Positions 1 to 14,300 of a stretch of 64,000 bases of DNA are shown here, piece by piece. The position numbers and the translations under genes are program-made. The stretch comes from Mycolicibacterium septicum DSM 44393. GTDB taxonomy: Bacteria; Actinomycetota; Actinomycetes; Mycobacteriales; Mycobacteriaceae. Positions within the stretch are counted from its first letter, which is position 1, and every line of letters starts with the position of its first letter. The notes beneath the pieces are model-generated. The model was not told where the DNA came from and did not search any database. It saw nothing but the letters and a program-made list of their open reading frames with translations. The stretch spans positions 1,063,702 to 1,127,701 of the forward strand of contig NZ_HG322952.1 in assembly GCF_000455325.1 (NCBI RefSeq). Reading direction: 5' to 3'.

Positions 1-3000
1 CCAGTCCTCCGCGTCGACGACCTGCCACCCCGGTTCGGCCTGCCCCGCAGGCACCACGACCTGCAGGGGTAGACCGTCGACGGCCGGGAAAACCGTGCGT
101 AGAGACTCGTGGCGCTCCACCACGTCGGCCAGTGCCTGGCCGAGGGCGTCGACATCCAGCCCACCGGTGATCCGGTACGCGGTCGGCATGTTGTAGATCG
201 GTGACGGTCCCTCGAGCTGGTCGAGGAACCACAGCCGCTGCTGGGCATATGAGAGCGGAAGGGCATCCGGGCGTAATTGTGCCACCAGAGGTTCACGCCG
301 ACCGGAACTCTCACCAGCACATGTCGCAAGTTCTGCCACCGTGGGCGCCTCGAACACCGCCCGCACTGCGAGATCGGTATCCAGACTTGCGTTGACCGAG
401 TTGATCAACCGCATCGCCGAAAGCGAGTCGCCACCCAGGTCGAAGAACGAATCATCCGCCCCGACGCGTTCCAGACCGAGCACCTGCGCATAGATGCCGG
501 CCAGCATTTCCTCGACGGGAGTCGCCGGAGCGCGGTACTCCTGACCGTTGGCGTACTCGGGGGCAGGCAGAGCGCGTTTGTCGAGTTTGCCGTTCACCGT
601 CAAGGGCAATGCGTCGAGCACCACCACCGCCGCGGGGACCATGTAACCGGGCAACCGGTCGGACAATGCCGCACGAACCGCGACCGGGTCCGCGCTGCCC
701 GTGATGTAACCGACCAGGCGCTTGTCGCCGGGGCGGTCTTCTCGCGCTATGACCTCGGCCTGTCGCACCCCGTCCAGATCTTCCAGAGCTGACTGGATTT
801 CACCTAGTTCGATGCGGTACCCGCGAATCTTGACCTGCTCATCGGCACGCCCGAGGTAGCGTAACTGGCCGTCGGGACCCCACGACGCGAGATCGCCTGT
901 CCGGTACATCCGGGCCCCTGCCCCACCGAACGGGCACGCCATGAACCTCGTCGCACTCAATCCACCGCGACGCCAGTAACCAAACCCCAACCCGGCGCCG
1001 ACCACGTACAACTCGCCCACCACACCAACCGGCGCCGGCTGCAGTGAAGAATCCAGCACGAAGAACCCGAGGTGGGCCAACGGCACACCGATCGGGCTCG
1101 CACTGCCCTCGACGTCACTGGCCACGATCTCCCGGAACGAGGCGTGCACCGTCGTCTCGGTGATGCCATACATGTTGATCAGCCGAGTGGAACCTGAATG
1201 CCCCTCGAACCATGGTCGAAGGCGCTGCGGTTCAAGCGCTTCCCCACCGAAGATCACCGTCTCCAACTTCAGCTGACGGCCCAGTTCAGGCTGCAACGCG
1301 TCAACCGACTGCAAGGCGTAGAAAGCCGACGGCGTCTGACTCAGCACCGTCACCTGCTCGGCAACCAGCAAGCTCAGCAAGTCCTCCGGAGATCGTGTCA
1401 CCGATTCCGACACCACCACGAGCCGGCCGCCGAACAGCAGCGCCCCCCAGATCTCCCACACCGAATAGTCGAATGCCAACGAATGACATTGCGTCCAGAC
1501 CTGACCCGCCAGACCCAACTCGGCATCCAGGGTTCCCAACAACCGAGCTACGTTCCGATGGCTGATCGCCACGCCCTTGGGAACACCCGTCGTCCCTGAG
1601 GTGTAGATCAAGTACGCGACATCGTCTGAAACGGGCCCCCGCAGTGCGGTACTCGGTTGCGCGTCGATCGCGGCATCGGCAACGTCGACGACGGTCAGGT
1701 CGATCCCTTCCAGCCGCGTCCGCAATCCGGCGGTGGTCACCGCGACAATCGGAGCCGCGTCGCCGAGCATGAACTGGATCCGCGCATCGGGATGCATCGG
1801 ATCGACCGGCACATATGCCGCCCCCGACTTCAACGCTCCCAGAATCGCGACGATCGCCTCAACCGACCGAGGCACCAGCACCGCCACACATTTGCCCGGG
1901 CCCGCGCCGAAGCCGACCAGCCAGTGCGCCAGGCGATTCGACGCCTCGTCGAGCTCGCGGTAGGTCATCGACCGACCATCGAAACTCACCGCCAGCGACT
2001 CAGGCGCGCGAGCCACCTGAGCGGCGAACAGCCCCGGAATCGACATCACAGGAACCGGGGGTTCGGCCAACACGGCTCGGTTACCGACATCGTCGAGGCG
2101 GGCATGCTCGACGACATCGAGCACATCGACCGACGACAGCCGCCGGGTCGGATCATCGATCAGCGCCTCGGCGACGCGCACCAGCCGGTCGATCATGGTC
2201 TGGATGCCGGCCGCGTCGAACACGTCGGTCCGGAACTCCACCGTGCCGCCGATACCTGCGGGGTTGCCTGCGTCGTCCCACCGTTCAGCCAGTGCGAACG
2301 TGAGGTCCATCCGGGCAACGTGCGTGTCCACCGGCAGCGGACTGACCTGTGCCCCACCCAGAGTCGATTCGGTCGCCGTGTCGGCAGTGAAGTTCTGCCA
2401 TGCCAGCGCCACCTGGACCAGCGGGTGATGGGCCAGCGACCGGGTCGGCTTGAGCCGGTCCACCAGTACCTCGAACGGTACATCCTGGTGCTCGAGTGTG
2501 GCCAGACTGCGCCGGCGCACCTGGGCGAGCAGCTCGACAGCAGTCGGGTCGCCGGCCAGATCCACTCGCAGCACCAGTGTGTTGACGAAGAATCCCACCA
2601 ACTGATCGAGCGCCGCATCGCCACGGCCCGCGATCGGAACCCCCACGGCCACATCAGAAGTCGCACTGAGCTTAGACAGCAACGTCGTCAGCGCGGCCTG
2701 GACCACCATGTACGTCGTGGCGTTGTGTTCCCGCGCAACTTCACGTATCCGCTTGTGCAGTTCGGCAGGCAATGAGACCGGCATGCTTGCGCCGCGGTGA
2801 TCAGCCACGGGCGGGTACGGGCGGTCGGTGGGAAGTTCCAGGCGTTCGGGCAGCCCGGCCAGCGCCTGCTCCCAATACGCCACCTGCTCCGAGATGCGGC
2901 TGTCGGTGTCCCCCAGGTCGCCCAGATGCCTGCGCTGCCACAGGGTGTAATCCACGTACTGCACCGGCAACGGTGTCCAGCCCGGCGCTCGTCCCGCGGA

Positions 3001-5364
3001 CCGGCCGGCATACGCCAATTGCAGATCGGCGATCAACGGGGCCACGGACCAGCCGTCGGCAGCGATGTGATGAACCACGGCCACCAGGACATGCTCATCC
3101 TCGGTCAGCCGTAAAAGCGCCGCCCGCAACGGTATCTCGCTGCCCAGATCGAAGGCATGGCCGGCCATGCCTCCGATGGCTTCACGCAATTCGGTCATCG
3201 ACCACCCGCCGGCGTCAACCACTCTCCAACCGCAATCGGCTTCCTCGGCAGGTATCACCACCTGCTCCGGGACGCCCTCGGTCGACCGGAACACCGTGCG
3301 CAGAGATTCGTGGCGCTCCACCACATCGGCCAGCGCCGCACCGAGCGCGTCCGTATTCAGCTGCCCGGTGATCTGTAATGCCACCGCCATGTTGTAGGTC
3401 GGTGACGGTCCCTCCAATTGATCGAGGAACCACAGTCGCTGCTGGGCGTACGACAACGGGATGACCGCGGGGCGTTGCTGGGCGACCAACGGTTCACGTC
3501 CACCCGAACTCTCACCGACGCGAGCCGCAAGCTCGGCAACGGTGGGGGTCTCGAACACCGCCCGTACCGGTAGATCAGCGCTCAGACCGGCATTGATCGC
3601 GTTGATCAACCGCGCCGCCGACAGCGAATCCCCACCCAGGTCGAAGAAAGAGTCATCAACCCCGACTCGTTCCAGACCGAGCACCTGCGAATAGATCCCG
3701 ACGAGGATCTCCTCGGAAGGTGTACTCGGAGCCCGGTACCGATCGGCGTCGATGTACTCGGGGGCCGGCAACGCTCGACGGTCGAGCTTGCCGTTGACCG
3801 TCAACGGCAACGCATCGAGCACCACAACCGCGGTGGGCACCATGTAGCCGGGCAACCGCTCCGACAATGCCGCACGAACCGCGACCGGATCGGCACTGCC
3901 GGTGATGTAGCCGACCAGGCGTTTGTCGCCGGGGCGATCTTCCCGGGCGATCACCGCCGCCTGGTCTACCCCGTCGACCTCCGCCAAAGCGGTTTGGATC
4001 TCCCCCAACTCGATCCGATAGCCACGAATCTTGACCTGCTCATCGGCACGCCCGCCGTACCGCAACTGACCGTCAGGACCCCACGACGCCAAATCACCGG
4101 TCCGATACATCCGCGCCCCGCCCCCACCGAACGGGCACGCCACAAACCTCGTCGCACTCAACCCACCACGACGCCAATAACCACACCCCAGCCCGGCACC
4201 GACCACATACAGCTCACCCACCACACCGACCGGGACCGGCTGCAGCGACGAATCGAGCACAAAGAACCCGAGATGCGACAACGGCACACCGATCGGGCTG
4301 ACACTGCCCTCGGCATCACCGACCACGATCTCGCGAAACGACGCGTGCACCGTTGTCTCGGTGATGCCGTACATGTTGATCAACCGCGGCGAACCAGGAT
4401 GGCGATGCAACCACCCCCGAAGTCGCTGCGGCTCAAGCGCTTCCCCGCCGAAGATCACCGACTCCAGCTTCAACTGACCATCCGGCCCGGCCTGCAACGC
4501 GTCCACAGCCTGCAACGCATAGAACGCCGACGGCGTCTGGCTGAACATGGTGACCTGCTCGGCAGCCAGCAGGGCATGCAGCTCTTCTGGCGCCTGCGTC
4601 ACCGACTCCGGCACCACGACCAGCCGGCCACCGAACAGCAGAGCGCCCCAGATCTCCCACACCGAATAGTCGAACGCCAACGAATGGCACTGTGTCCACA
4701 CCTGACCCGCCAGACCCAACTCCGCATCCAGCGTGTCCAGCAGCCGCACCACATTGGCATGGGTGATCGCCACACCCTTCGGGCGACCCGTCGTCCCCGA
4801 CGTGTAAATCAAATATGCGACGTCGTCAGCTGTCGGCGTCGGCAAATCCTTTCTCTGCCCGTCGTTCTGACCGAGCTGGTTGAAATCGATGACTTTCAGA
4901 TCGCACCCTGCGAATCGGTCCAGCAACTCCGTGGTCGTGACTGCCACTGCCGGTTCCGCGTCAGCGAGCATGAACTGGACCCGAGCCTCAGGGTGCATCG
5001 GATCGATCGGCAGGTAAGCCGCACCCGACTTCAGCACCGCGACGATGCAAACGATCGCCTCGACAGAGCGGGGGAACAGCAATGCCACCCGACTGCCCGG
5101 CCCAACACCATGACTGATCAACTCGTGCGCCAGACGATTCGAAGCCTCGTCCAACTCCGCATACGACATCGAGCGACCGTCGAGTGTCACCGCTGTCGCC
5201 TCTGGCGTACGCGCCACCTGCACCGCGAACAAATCCGGAATCGAGGCCGATGGCGAAACCGGCTCGGTCAAAGCAGCCCGGTTACCCCATCCGAACAGCT
5301 CCGCGTGCTCGTCGGCATCCAGGAACTCCATCGACGACAACCGCCGACTCAGGTCGGCGGTCAC
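1..5364 (-). CDS. Nonribosomal peptide synthetase, second subunit (A-T-C-A-T-C..., cut by the left edge)
   Basis: The gene has an open frame of 1788 codons with no stop before the window edge. It starts at a GTG whose bases overlap the TGA of the upstream synthetase gene (GTGA), which suggests translational coupling. It begins directly with an adenylation domain (about residues 30-540), because the partner protein ends in the condensation domain for this module. Then follow a carrier domain (LGGDSL, Ser580), a condensation domain with HHIAADG (about 630-1080), a second adenylation domain (about 1100-1600), a carrier domain (Ser1647) and the start of another condensation domain. Both A domains show [27 protein letters not shown] and [13 protein letters not shown]. 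By my alignment to GrsA both read DYWSVGMVHK, so they should activate the same residue. The last positions resemble threonine-type codes, but the match is incomplete. The true C-terminus and any release domain lie outside the window. Confidence 0.93.
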   Translation of the reverse strand, partial: MTADLSRRLSSMEFLDADEHAELFGWGNRAALTEPVSPSASIPDLFAVQVARTPEATAVTLDGRSMSYAELDEASNRLAHELISHGVGPGSRVALLFPRSVEAIVCIVAVLKSGAAYLPIDPMHPEARVQFMLADAEPAVAVTTTELLDRFAGCDLKVIDFNQLGQNDGQRKDLPTPTADDVAYLIYTSGTTGRPKGVAITHANVVRLLDTLDAELGLAGQVWTQCHSLAFDYSVWEIWGALLFGGRLVVVPESVTQAPEELHALLAAEQVTMFSQTPSAFYALQAVDALQAGPDGQLKLESVIFGGEALEPQRLRGWLHRHPGSPRLINMYGITETTVHASFREIVVGDAEGSVSPIGVPLSHLGFFVLDSSLQPVPVGVVGELYVVGAGLGCGYWRRGGLSATRFVACPFGGGGARMYRTGDLASWGPDGQLRYGGRADEQVKIRGYRIELGEIQTALAEVDGVDQAAVIAREDRPGDKRLVGYITGSADPVAVRAALSERLPGYMVPTAVVVLDALPLTVNGKLDRRALPAPEYIDADRYRAPSTPSEEILVGIYSQVLGLERVGVDDSFFDLGGDSLSAARLINAINAGLSADLPVRAVFETPTVAELAARVGESSGGREPLVAQQRPAVIPLSYAQQRLWFLDQLEGPSPTYNMAVALQITGQLNTDALGAALADVVERHESLRTVFRSTEGVPEQVVIPAEEADCGWRVVDAGGWSMTELREAIGGMAGHAFDLGSEIPLRAALLRLTEDEHVLVAVVHHIAADGWSVAPLIADLQLAYAGRSAGRAPGWTPLPVQYVDYTLWQRRHLGDLGDTDSRISEQVAYWEQALAGLPERLELPTDRPYPPVADHRGASMPVSLPAELHKRIREVAREHNATTYMVVQAALTTLLSKLSATSDVAVGVPIAGRGDAALDQLVGFFVNTLVLRVDLAGDPTAVELLAQVRRRSLATLEHQDVPFEVLVDRLKPTRSLAHHPLVQVALAWQNFTADTATESTLGGAQVSPLPVDTHVARMDLTFALAERWDDAGNPAGIGGTVEFRTDVFDAAGIQTMIDRLVRVAEALIDDPTRRLSSVDVLDVVEHARLDDVGNRAVLAEPPVPVMSIPGLFAAQVARAPESLAVSFDGRSMTYRELDEASNRLAHWLVGFGAGPGKCVAVLVPRSVEAIVAILGALKSGAAYVPVDPMHPDARIQFMLGDAAPIVAVTTAGLRTRLEGIDLTVVDVADAAIDAQPSTALRGPVSDDVAYLIYTSGTTGVPKGVAISHRNVARLLGTLDAELGLAGQVWTQCHSLAFDYSVWEIWGALLFGGRLVVVSESVTRSPEDLLSLLVAEQVTVLSQTPSAFYALQSVDALQPELGRQLKLETVIFGGEALEPQRLRPWFEGHSGSTRLINMYGITETTVHASFREIVASDVEGSASPIGVPLAHLGFFVLDSSLQPAPVGVVGELYVVGAGLGFGYWRRGGLSATRFMACPFGGAGARMYRTGDLASWGPDGQLRYLGRADEQVKIRGYRIELGEIQSALEDLDGVRQAEVIAREDRPGDKRLVGYITGSADPVAVRAALSDRLPGYMVPAAVVVLDALPLTVNGKLDKRALPAPEYANGQEYRAPATPVEEMLAGIYAQVLGLERVGADDSFFDLGGDSLSAMRLINSVNASLDTDLAVRAVFEAPTVAELATCAGESSGRREPLVAQLRPDALPLSYAQQRLWFLDQLEGPSPIYNMPTAYRITGGLDVDALGQALADVVERHESLRTVFPAVDGLPLQVVVPAGQAEPGWQVVDAEDW
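530..1600. repeat. Adenylation-domain repeat, copy in A7 (partner at about 3735-4790)
   Basis: The A7-coding DNA closely matches the A6-coding DNA in the same gene over roughly 1 kb, for example around 820-900 versus 4000-4085. Both predict the same specificity code. This suggests a recent module duplication or gene conversion. Confidence 0.8.
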
Positions 5365-8300
5365 GACGACGCCTCCACCTCGGCGGTGATCGCCATCAAC
5401 ACCTTTCGCAATCGATCGATCAACCGCACGACGCTGCTCTCGTCATAGACATCGGTGCGAAACTCCACAGTCCCCCCAATCCCGGCGGGTTCGCCGGTCT
5501 CAGTCCACCGTTCACCCAAAGCCAAGGTCAGATCAGTACGCGCGGTGTGGGTTTGCGCGGGCAGCGGGGTCACCCGCACATCTCCCAGCGTCAGGCCTCC
5601 CGCGGCGTCTGCGCTGTGTTGCCAGGCCAGGTTCTGCCAGGACAACATCACCTGCACGAGCGGGTGATGGGTCAAGCTGCGCGTCGGGTTGAGCCGATCC
5701 ACGACAACCTCGAACGGCACGTCCTGGTGCTCGAAGGCCGCCAGACCGCGTTGACGCACCTGCTCCAGGAGTTCACCGATGGTCGGATCTCCGGCGAAGT
5801 CGACGCGCAGTACCACTGTGTTGACGAAGAACCCGACCAGGTTGTCGAGCGCGGGGTCATTGCGTCCCGCGGTCGATATCCCAACCGCTACATCTGAACT
5901 CGCGCTGAGCTTCGACAGCAGCAGCGCCAGCCCGGCCTGCACCACCATGAAACTGGTCGCGTTCTGCTCACGAGCCACCCGGGCAATCCGCTGCTGGAGC
6001 TCGGCGGGCCACTCCACCATCAGACTGGCCCCGCGATAGTCGGCCACCGGTGGGTACGGCCGATCCGTCGGCAACTCCAACCGCTCGGGCAGCCCCTCCA
6101 AAGCCTGCTCCCAGTACGCCAGCTGGGCGGAAATGCGACTGTCCGGATCGGCCAGATCACCCAGGTACCCCCGTTGCCACAGCGTGTAATCCACATACTG
6201 AACCGGCAGCGGCAGCCATTCCGGGGGCCGGCCCGCAGACCGGGCCGCGTATGCCGAGCCCAGATCAGCCACCAAGGGGGTGACCGACCAACCGTCGGCG
6301 GCGATGTGGTGCACGACCGCCACCAGGACGTGCTCGTTCTCGGCAACACGGAAAAGTGTGGCCCTCAAGGGCAATTCGGTCGACAGGTCGAATGGGTGAC
6401 GCGCGACCTCGCCGGCGGCCTCGGCCAACCGGTCCTCCGGCCAACCGACCGCATCCACCACTTCCCAACACGTGCGTGCACTCTCGGCCGGCACCACCGA
6501 TTGCTGCGGCATCCCGTCGGCCAGAGTGAACAGGGTGCGTAGGCTCTCATGGCGACCGACCACGTCTACCAGTGCCTGACCGAGCGCGACGGAGTCGAGC
6601 TCTCCGCTGAAGCGCAACCCCACGGCCAAGTTGTAAACCGGTGACGGGCCGTTCAATTGATCGAAGAACCACAACCGCTGCTGCGCATACGACAAGGGCA
6701 CGTTCTGCGGGCGCAGCATCGTCTGCAGCGGAGGACGTACCGCCTCGTCCTGCTGGCGGTCCAGGGAGGCGGCCAGCCGGCCGACCGTGGGCGTGTCGAA
6801 CAGATAACGCACCGGCACGTCCTTGCCCAGCGCCAGCTGCAGCCGCGCGCTGACCCGGATGGCGATCAACGAATCTCCGCCCAGGGCAAAGAAATCGTCG
6901 TCGAGGCCGACCCGATCGAGTCCGAGCACCTCGGCGAAGACCTCGGCGACTGTCTTTTCCGACGGTGTCTGCGGTGACCGGAACGTGGCGGCTGCGAACA
7001 CCGGCTCAGGCAGCGCCCTGCGATCGATCTTGCCCGAGGAGGTCAGCGGGAACTCCTCGAGCACAACGATCTGGGACGGCACCATGTACTCCGGCAGACG
7101 GGCACCCAGCCACTGCCGCACCTCGCTCACCTTGCTGTTGGTGTCAGGGTCATTGGCGTAGGCGCTGCGCTTGTGCGAATCAGCCGGGGGCTGATACAGA
7201 TCGGTCAGTACCTGAGTCTCCCCCTCGCCGGTGGCGGCGAGGAAGACCGCGTCGACGGTCCCCGGTTGAGCGCCCCACGTGACGGCAACCTGGTATCCGG
7301 CGGACTCACCGAGCTGGTACAACCGTTCGGGCGTGACCGTGTTGGCGGGGTTGGCGGCAATCTCTGCCTCTGCCAGCGCGTCGGCGGACGAGTGCCCGTC
7401 TGCCAGCGCCCGTTCAACGATCACATCGGCGAACACGCCCGCCCGCGGAATCCCGCTGACTCGCACCTGTGCTGGTCGCTGCGCAGCCAGCTCGGCATGC
7501 AACCCGCTCAGTCCCGCACAATCAGCCCACTCCCAGACGGGTGCGTCCGCGAGTGAATGGACCCGGCCGGCCGACTTGTGAATGATGACGTCATACCGGT
7601 ACCGGGTCAGCTCGTTGTCGGCTTCTCCGCGCTTGACCTGGATGCCTATTCCGCCCACTGACGGGTGGCCGGCCGCCCAGCTCGTGAAGAACTCTGGGGC
7701 CAGCAGCAACTCGGGCTCGCCGAGGATCGCGCGTTGCACTCGCTGACGGATCTCGTCGCTGTCGGCACCTTCACCGCTGCGGGCCAGCGCGATACCGGTC
7801 TGGAACGCGCCCTGCAGGCTGTGATTGCGCACATCGCCGATGAACAACGTTCCGCCCGGGGCCAACAGCTCCACGGCGTTGTCCATGACCTCGGCGAGAT
7901 ACGCCGAGTTCGGGAAGTACTGGATCACGGAGTTGACGATGACCGTGTCGAAGTATCCGGCGGGCAGTCCGTCGGCCACATCGGCCGGCTGTACCCGCAA
8001 CCGGACCCGATCCCCCCATGGTTGTCCGGCCACCGAGGATTCCAGCTTCCGAATGGTCGGCGCGGAAAAGTCTGTCCCCCAATACTCCACGGACTCGGGG
8101 GCGATCTGGGAGAGCACGAGACCCGAACCCACACCGAGCTCGAGCACCCGCTGCGGGCGCAGTGCCAGGATCCGGTTCACGGCTCCCGCGCGCCATTCCC
8201 GCATCTGATCCAGCGGAATCGGATCCCCCGTGTAGCTGCTGTTCCATCCGCGGAAGTCACTGCCGAACTCCACCGCTTCGAGATCGGCGTCATAGAGCTC

Positions 8301-11300
8301 GTCGTACACGTGCTGCCACTGATCGACGACTTCGGCATCGTGGTCGGCGCTGCTGGCACGCTCCAACGCGACGTAGGCGACCAGATGGTCGGCGGCTTCA
8401 TGGTGATAGACCGCGGCCGCAGCGCGATTGACCTGTGGGCAGGCCAGCAGGGTGTTCTCGATCTCGCCGAGTTCCAGGCGCTGCCCGCGCAACTTCACCT
8501 GGGCGTCGGCACGGCCGAAGTACTCCAGGTTGCCCTCGGTGGTCCAGCGCACCAGGTCACCGGTGCGGTACAGGCGCGTCCCCGGGGCGCCAAAGGGGTT
8601 GGCCACGAAGCGATCCGCGGTCAGATCGGGTCGGCCTACATAGCCGCGGGCCAACACCGGGCCGGCCAGGTACAACTCGCCCACCACCCCGACAGGAGCC
8701 GGGTTCAGCCGGGCATCGAGCACCAGCGCACACGTTCCCGGAACCGGGGCACCGATCCGCACCGGCTGTCCGGCCGACAGCGCACTCCAGGTGGCCCAGA
8801 TGGTGACCTCGGTGGGACCGTAGGCATTGAACATCCGCCGACCGGGCGCCCACGCCGCCACCAACTCCGCCGGGCACGCCTCCCCACCGGTGACCAGAGT
8901 CTTCAATTCGGGCAGACGGCTGCGGTCCAGAGTTGCCACCACCGTCGGGGTGATCAACGCCGCCTCGACCTTCTGGTCCTCGATCACCGCTGTCAGTGCG
9001 TCACCGGCATAGGAATCCGGCGGGGCCACCACCAACGCCGCCCCCGAAGACACCGCCCACAACCACTCGAACACCGACGCATCAAACGTCGGCGCAGCCA
9101 CCATCAACACCCGCGCACCCGCACCCACCCCGAACAGATCACGATGAGCCGCAGCCACACCCAACACACCGGCATGACTGATCGCCACACCCTTGGGAAC
9201 ACCCGTAGACCCCGACGTGAAAATCACATACGCCGCACCGTCAACACTCAACGGCGCCAACCGATCCGCATCCGTCACCGGCTCCGCGGAGCTCGCCGAA
9301 AGGTCCAGTGACACCACATCCATGACCGGGCGCGTCCCTGATCCCTCGACGGCGTCGCTGCCACGGGCCAGAACGCACACCGCCTCGGCGGCGTCCAGTA
9401 CCGTCGCGATCCGCTCGGCCGGGTGGGTCCGGTCCACCGGCACGTACACACCGCCGGCCTTGAGCACAGCCCACCAGGCGATCACCAGGTCAGCCGACCG
9501 GCCCATCGCCACACCGACCGCACGCTCCGGACCGACGCCGGCTCCTATCAGCACCCGAGCCAACTGGTTCGAGGCCTCGTCCAACTCGCGGTATGACAGC
9601 TGACGGGACCCGTCGATGATTGCGACGGCATCCGGATCGGCGGTCACCGCAGCAGTCAACAGCTCAGGGGCGAGACCCACCGGAGCGCCGACTCCGGCGC
9701 CAGACCATTCGTACGACACCAGATCCTGCTCGTCACCATCGAGCAGCGTCACCTCACCGACGACTGCCGACGGGTCGGAGACCACAGCCTCGAGCACCCG
9801 GCCGAACCAACCGACCAACCGCTCGATGCTGGAGCGGTCGAACAGATCCGTGGCGTAGGTCACCGTGCCGGCAGCACCCTCGCCGGGCACGTCCCTGAGA
9901 TCAATGTCCAAATCCCATTTGGCGGTGTGGGTATCGGCCACCAATGCCTCGACGCTGGCACCTTCCAGCGCGACCTCCGGGCGCACATTGTTCTGGAAGA
10001 CCATCGCGATCTGGAACAGCGGATGGTGCGAGGTGGAACGCGTCGGGTTGATCCGCTCCACGAGGCGCTCGAATGGCACGTCCTGATTGCCGTAGGCGTC
10101 CAGCGCCTTCTGCCGGACCTGCGCCACTACATCGCTGAACTGCAGGCCCGACGAGACACTCACTCGCAGCACCCACGTGTTGACGAAGAAGCCCACCAGT
10201 TCATCGAGCGCCGCGTCAGTCCGTCCGGCGATCGGGGTGCCCAACGCGACGTCCTCACCGACACCGGCCCGGTGCAGCACGACCGCCATCGCAGCCTGCA
10301 ACACCATCGATACCGTCGCGTTGTGTGCTGCGGCCACCGCCTTGACACCTGACCACAACTCCGGATCGATACGTATCGGAACGCCTTCACCGCGGTAACT
10401 GGGCACCGGCGGCCGCGGCCGATCCGCAGGCAGCGACACCACCTCGGGAAGATCCGCCAACTCCTGACGCCAGTACGCCATCTGGGCCGCGATCACGCTG
10501 TCCGGATCAGACTCTGATCCCAGCCAATCCTGCTGCCACAACGTGTAATCGGCGTATTGCACCGGCAACGGCACCCATTCGGGAGCCTGACCGGCGCACC
10601 GGCTGGCATAGGCAACCCCGACGTCGCGCACCATCGGCGCCATCGACCAGCCGTCAAAGACGATGTGGTGCAGCACCATTGCCAGTAAGTACTGGTTCGG
10701 TCCCACCTCGTAGATCTGCGCCCGCACCGGAATCTCGGCCGACAGATCGAACCGATATTTGGCCAGCGCGATCAACTCGTCTGCCACGTCGGCTTCCGCC
10801 AGCGACAGCAGCGCCGGCCCGCCACGCCGCCACAACCCCGGCTCCGCGGGCAGCACCTTCTGGTATCCCTCACCGTCGATGTCGGGGAAGACGGTCCGCA
10901 GCGACTCATGCCGGGCGATCACATCATCTAGAGCCTTGTCCAACGCCTCGACGTCGAGCTCACCGTTGATCCGGAAAGCGGTCGGCATGTTGTATGTGGC
11001 GACCCCGCCCTCGAAACGGTTGAGGAACCACAACCTGCTCTGGGCGTACGACAACGGGACAACCGCGGGTCGCTCACCCGCCACAAGTGGCTTGCGCGAA
11101 TTGGAATTCTCACCGATGCGCGGTGCGAGTTGGGCGACCGTGGGGGCATCGAACAAGGTACGCACGGCAAGTCCGGAATCCAGGCTGGTGTTGATCGCGG
11201 CGATCACGCGCATTGCCAGCAGCGAGTCACCACCCAGGTCGAAGAACGAGTCATCGACCCCGACCCGCTCCAATCCCAGAACCTGCGCATAGATGCCGGC

Positions 11301-14300
11301 CAGGATCTCCTCGGTGGGGCTCGACGGAGCCCGGTAGACGGCGGCGTCCTGGTATTCCGGCGCAGGCAGGGCCCGCGTGTCCAGCTTGCCGCTGACGGTG
11401 AGCGGCAATGCCTCGAGCATCACCACCGCTGCGGGGATCATGTAGTTCGGTAGCCGTTGGGCCAGCTCCGCACGCACCTGCGACGGATCGGCAGTGCCGG
11501 TGATGTAGGCAACCAGACGCTTGTCGCCCGGGCGGTCCTCACGGGCGATCACCACGGTCTGGTCGACGCCGGCCATCTCAGACAGTGCCGCTCGTACTTC
11601 GCCGAGTTCGATGCGGTACCCGCGGATCTTGACCTGCTCATCCGCACGGCCCAGGTACCGCAACTGCCCGTCAGCACCCCACGACACCAGATCGCCGGTG
11701 CGATACATGCGAGTTCCGGCCCCACCGAACGGGCAGGCGACAAACCGCGACCCGGTCAACGCCGGGCGGCGCGCATACCCGCATGCGACACCCCGGCCGG
11801 CGACATACAACTCCCCCACCACGCCCGGAGGCACCGGGCGCATCCGGTCGTCCAGCACGAACAACGCCGCGGTCGGCACCGGAGCACCGATGGGCACCGC
11901 ACTGGGCCCGTCGCTTCCGGCCGGCGTCAAGGGCGCACTCATCGACGCGTAGATCGTCGCCTCGGTCGGGCCGTAGGCGTTGATCATCACCCGGCCCGGC
12001 GCCCACCGATCCACCAACTCGGTTGGGCAATCCTCGCCACCGAGAAGCAACGCCACCGAATCCAACCCCTCGGGCGACAGTGCCGCCACCGCCGACGGGG
12101 TCTGGGTCAGCACGTTGACCTCTTCGGCCACCAACAGGGCATGGAAATCGGTAGGCGACACCGTCACCGCTTCGGGGACCACCACCAATCGCCCGCCCGA
12201 CAGCAGTGCGGCCCAGATCTCCCATACCGAGAAGTCGAACGCGTACGAGTGACACTGCGTCCATACCTGTTCCGCCGGAAGGGATGCGGGCATGGACGCG
12301 GCGACGTGCGCGAGGTTGCGGTGAGTGATCGCAACCCCCTTCGGCGTGCCGGTGGTACCCGAGGTGTAGATGAGGTAGGCAATGTCATCAGGGGCCGGTG
12401 ACGGTAGCGGCGTCGCTGGGTAAGCCGCCATGCGGGGATCGCCGATATCGAGGATCGGCACAGCACACCCGCGCAGTCGTTCTGCAAACCCGGCGGAAGT
12501 GAGTGCAACCACCGGCTCCGCATCGGCAGCCATGAACTGGATCCGCTCATCAGGTACCGCCGGATCGATCGCGAGGTATGCCGCCCCGGCTTTGAGGACA
12601 GCAAGCATCGCGACAACCGCGTGCGGCGAACGTTCCAGCGCCAGCGCTACCACGTCGCCGGGGCCTGCGCCCTGGTCAACCAACGCATGCGCCAACTGAT
12701 TCGATATGTCGTCGAGTTGCCGATAGGTCAACGAGCACCCCTCGGCGGTGATCGCGACCGAATCAGGGGTTCGAGCAACCTGCTGGGAGAACAGCACCGG
12801 AATCGAGATCTCGGTCTCCGGCCGGCCCAGGACAACCCGATTACCGATCTCGTCCAATCGGAGATGCTCGCTCTCGTCGAGCACGTCCACCGTCGACAGT
12901 CGCCGAGTGGTGTCGATGGTCATCGCCACCAGGACCCGCTGCAGCCGCTCGGTCAGGGTCCGAATCGTATCTGCGTCGAACACGTCGGTGCGGAACTCCA
13001 CCGCTCCCGAGATGCCGGCGGGCGCGCCATCCGGAGTCCATTGCTCGGACAGGGAAAACGCCAAATCCATACGTGCGGTGTTTGTTTCCGCCGACAGGGG
13101 TGTAATCCGAATATCGCCCAGCGCCACATCCGTCGCGGGATCTCCGGCGAAATTCTGCCACGCGAGCATGACTTGGATCAGCGGGTGGTGGGTCAGACTA
13201 CGGGTGGGGTTGAGGCGGTCGACCAGCACCTCGAACGGCACATCCTGGTGTTCGTAGGCGCCCAAGGCCTGCTGGCGCACCTGCTCGAACAACGCCGCGA
13301 TCGTGGGATCGCCTGCAAGATCGACCCGCAATACCAATGTGTTGACGAAGAACCCGACCAGCTCATTCAGAGCGGACTCACCGCGACCCGCTATCGGAAA
13401 TCCCACCGCGACATCAGAGCTGGCACTGTGCCTCGACAGCAGCGTTGCCAGCGCAGCCTGCACCACCATGAAACCGGTCACGTTGTGCTCGCGAGCCACA
13501 CGAGCGATCTGCTGCTGCAACTCTGGTGGCCATTCCACCGCCACACTGGAACCCCGGTAGTCGGCCACCGGCGGATACGGCCGATCCGTCGGCAACTCCA
13601 ACCTCTCCGGCAGGCCATCCAACGCCTGCTCCCAGTACGCCACCTGCTCGGCGATCACACTGCCCGGATCAGCCTCATCCCCCAGCCAGTCCTGTTGCCA
13701 CAACGTGTAATCCACGTACTGCACCGGGAGCGGCGCCCACTCCGGAGCTTGGCCGACACAGCGGCTGGCGTAGGCCTTGCCCAGATCCGCCACAAATGGT
13801 GTGACCGACCAGCCATCGGCAGCGATGTGGTGAACCACCGCCACCAAAACATGCTCATCCTCAGCGACTCGGAAAAGCGTTGCTCGCAAAGGAATCTCAG
13901 TAGCCAGATCGAAGCAGTGCCGCACAGCGTCACCGACGGCTTCCTCCAACCGCTCGCCCGACCAACCACTGGCATCGATGACCTGCCACCCGAAATCGGC
14001 CTGCTCGGCCGGCACCACCACCTGCCGGGGCACACCTTCGACCGCAACGAACAACGTCCGCAGACTCTCTTGCCGGGCGATGACATCGGCCAAACCTGCT
14101 CCCAGCGCACCAGCATCGAGACCTCCGGTCAGCCGCAGCGCGACCGGCATGTTGTAGATCGGTGACGGTCCCTGCAGCTGCTCGAGGAACCACATGCGGT
14201 TCTGTGCATACGACAGCGGTACCACCGCGGGTCGCTCGCCTGCGGTCAGTGGCGCACGCCTGTCAGATCCCTCGCTCAGACGCGGAGCCAACTGCGCCAC

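Noticed and set aside
1657-2775. Long plus-strand open frame inside the synthetase region (similarly 3994-5448, 12621-14165, 16236-18188)
   Set aside because: These are antisense to well-conserved NRPS domains, have Arg/His/Gln-rich compositions typical of reverse-frame translations of high-GC genes, and show no protein family features.
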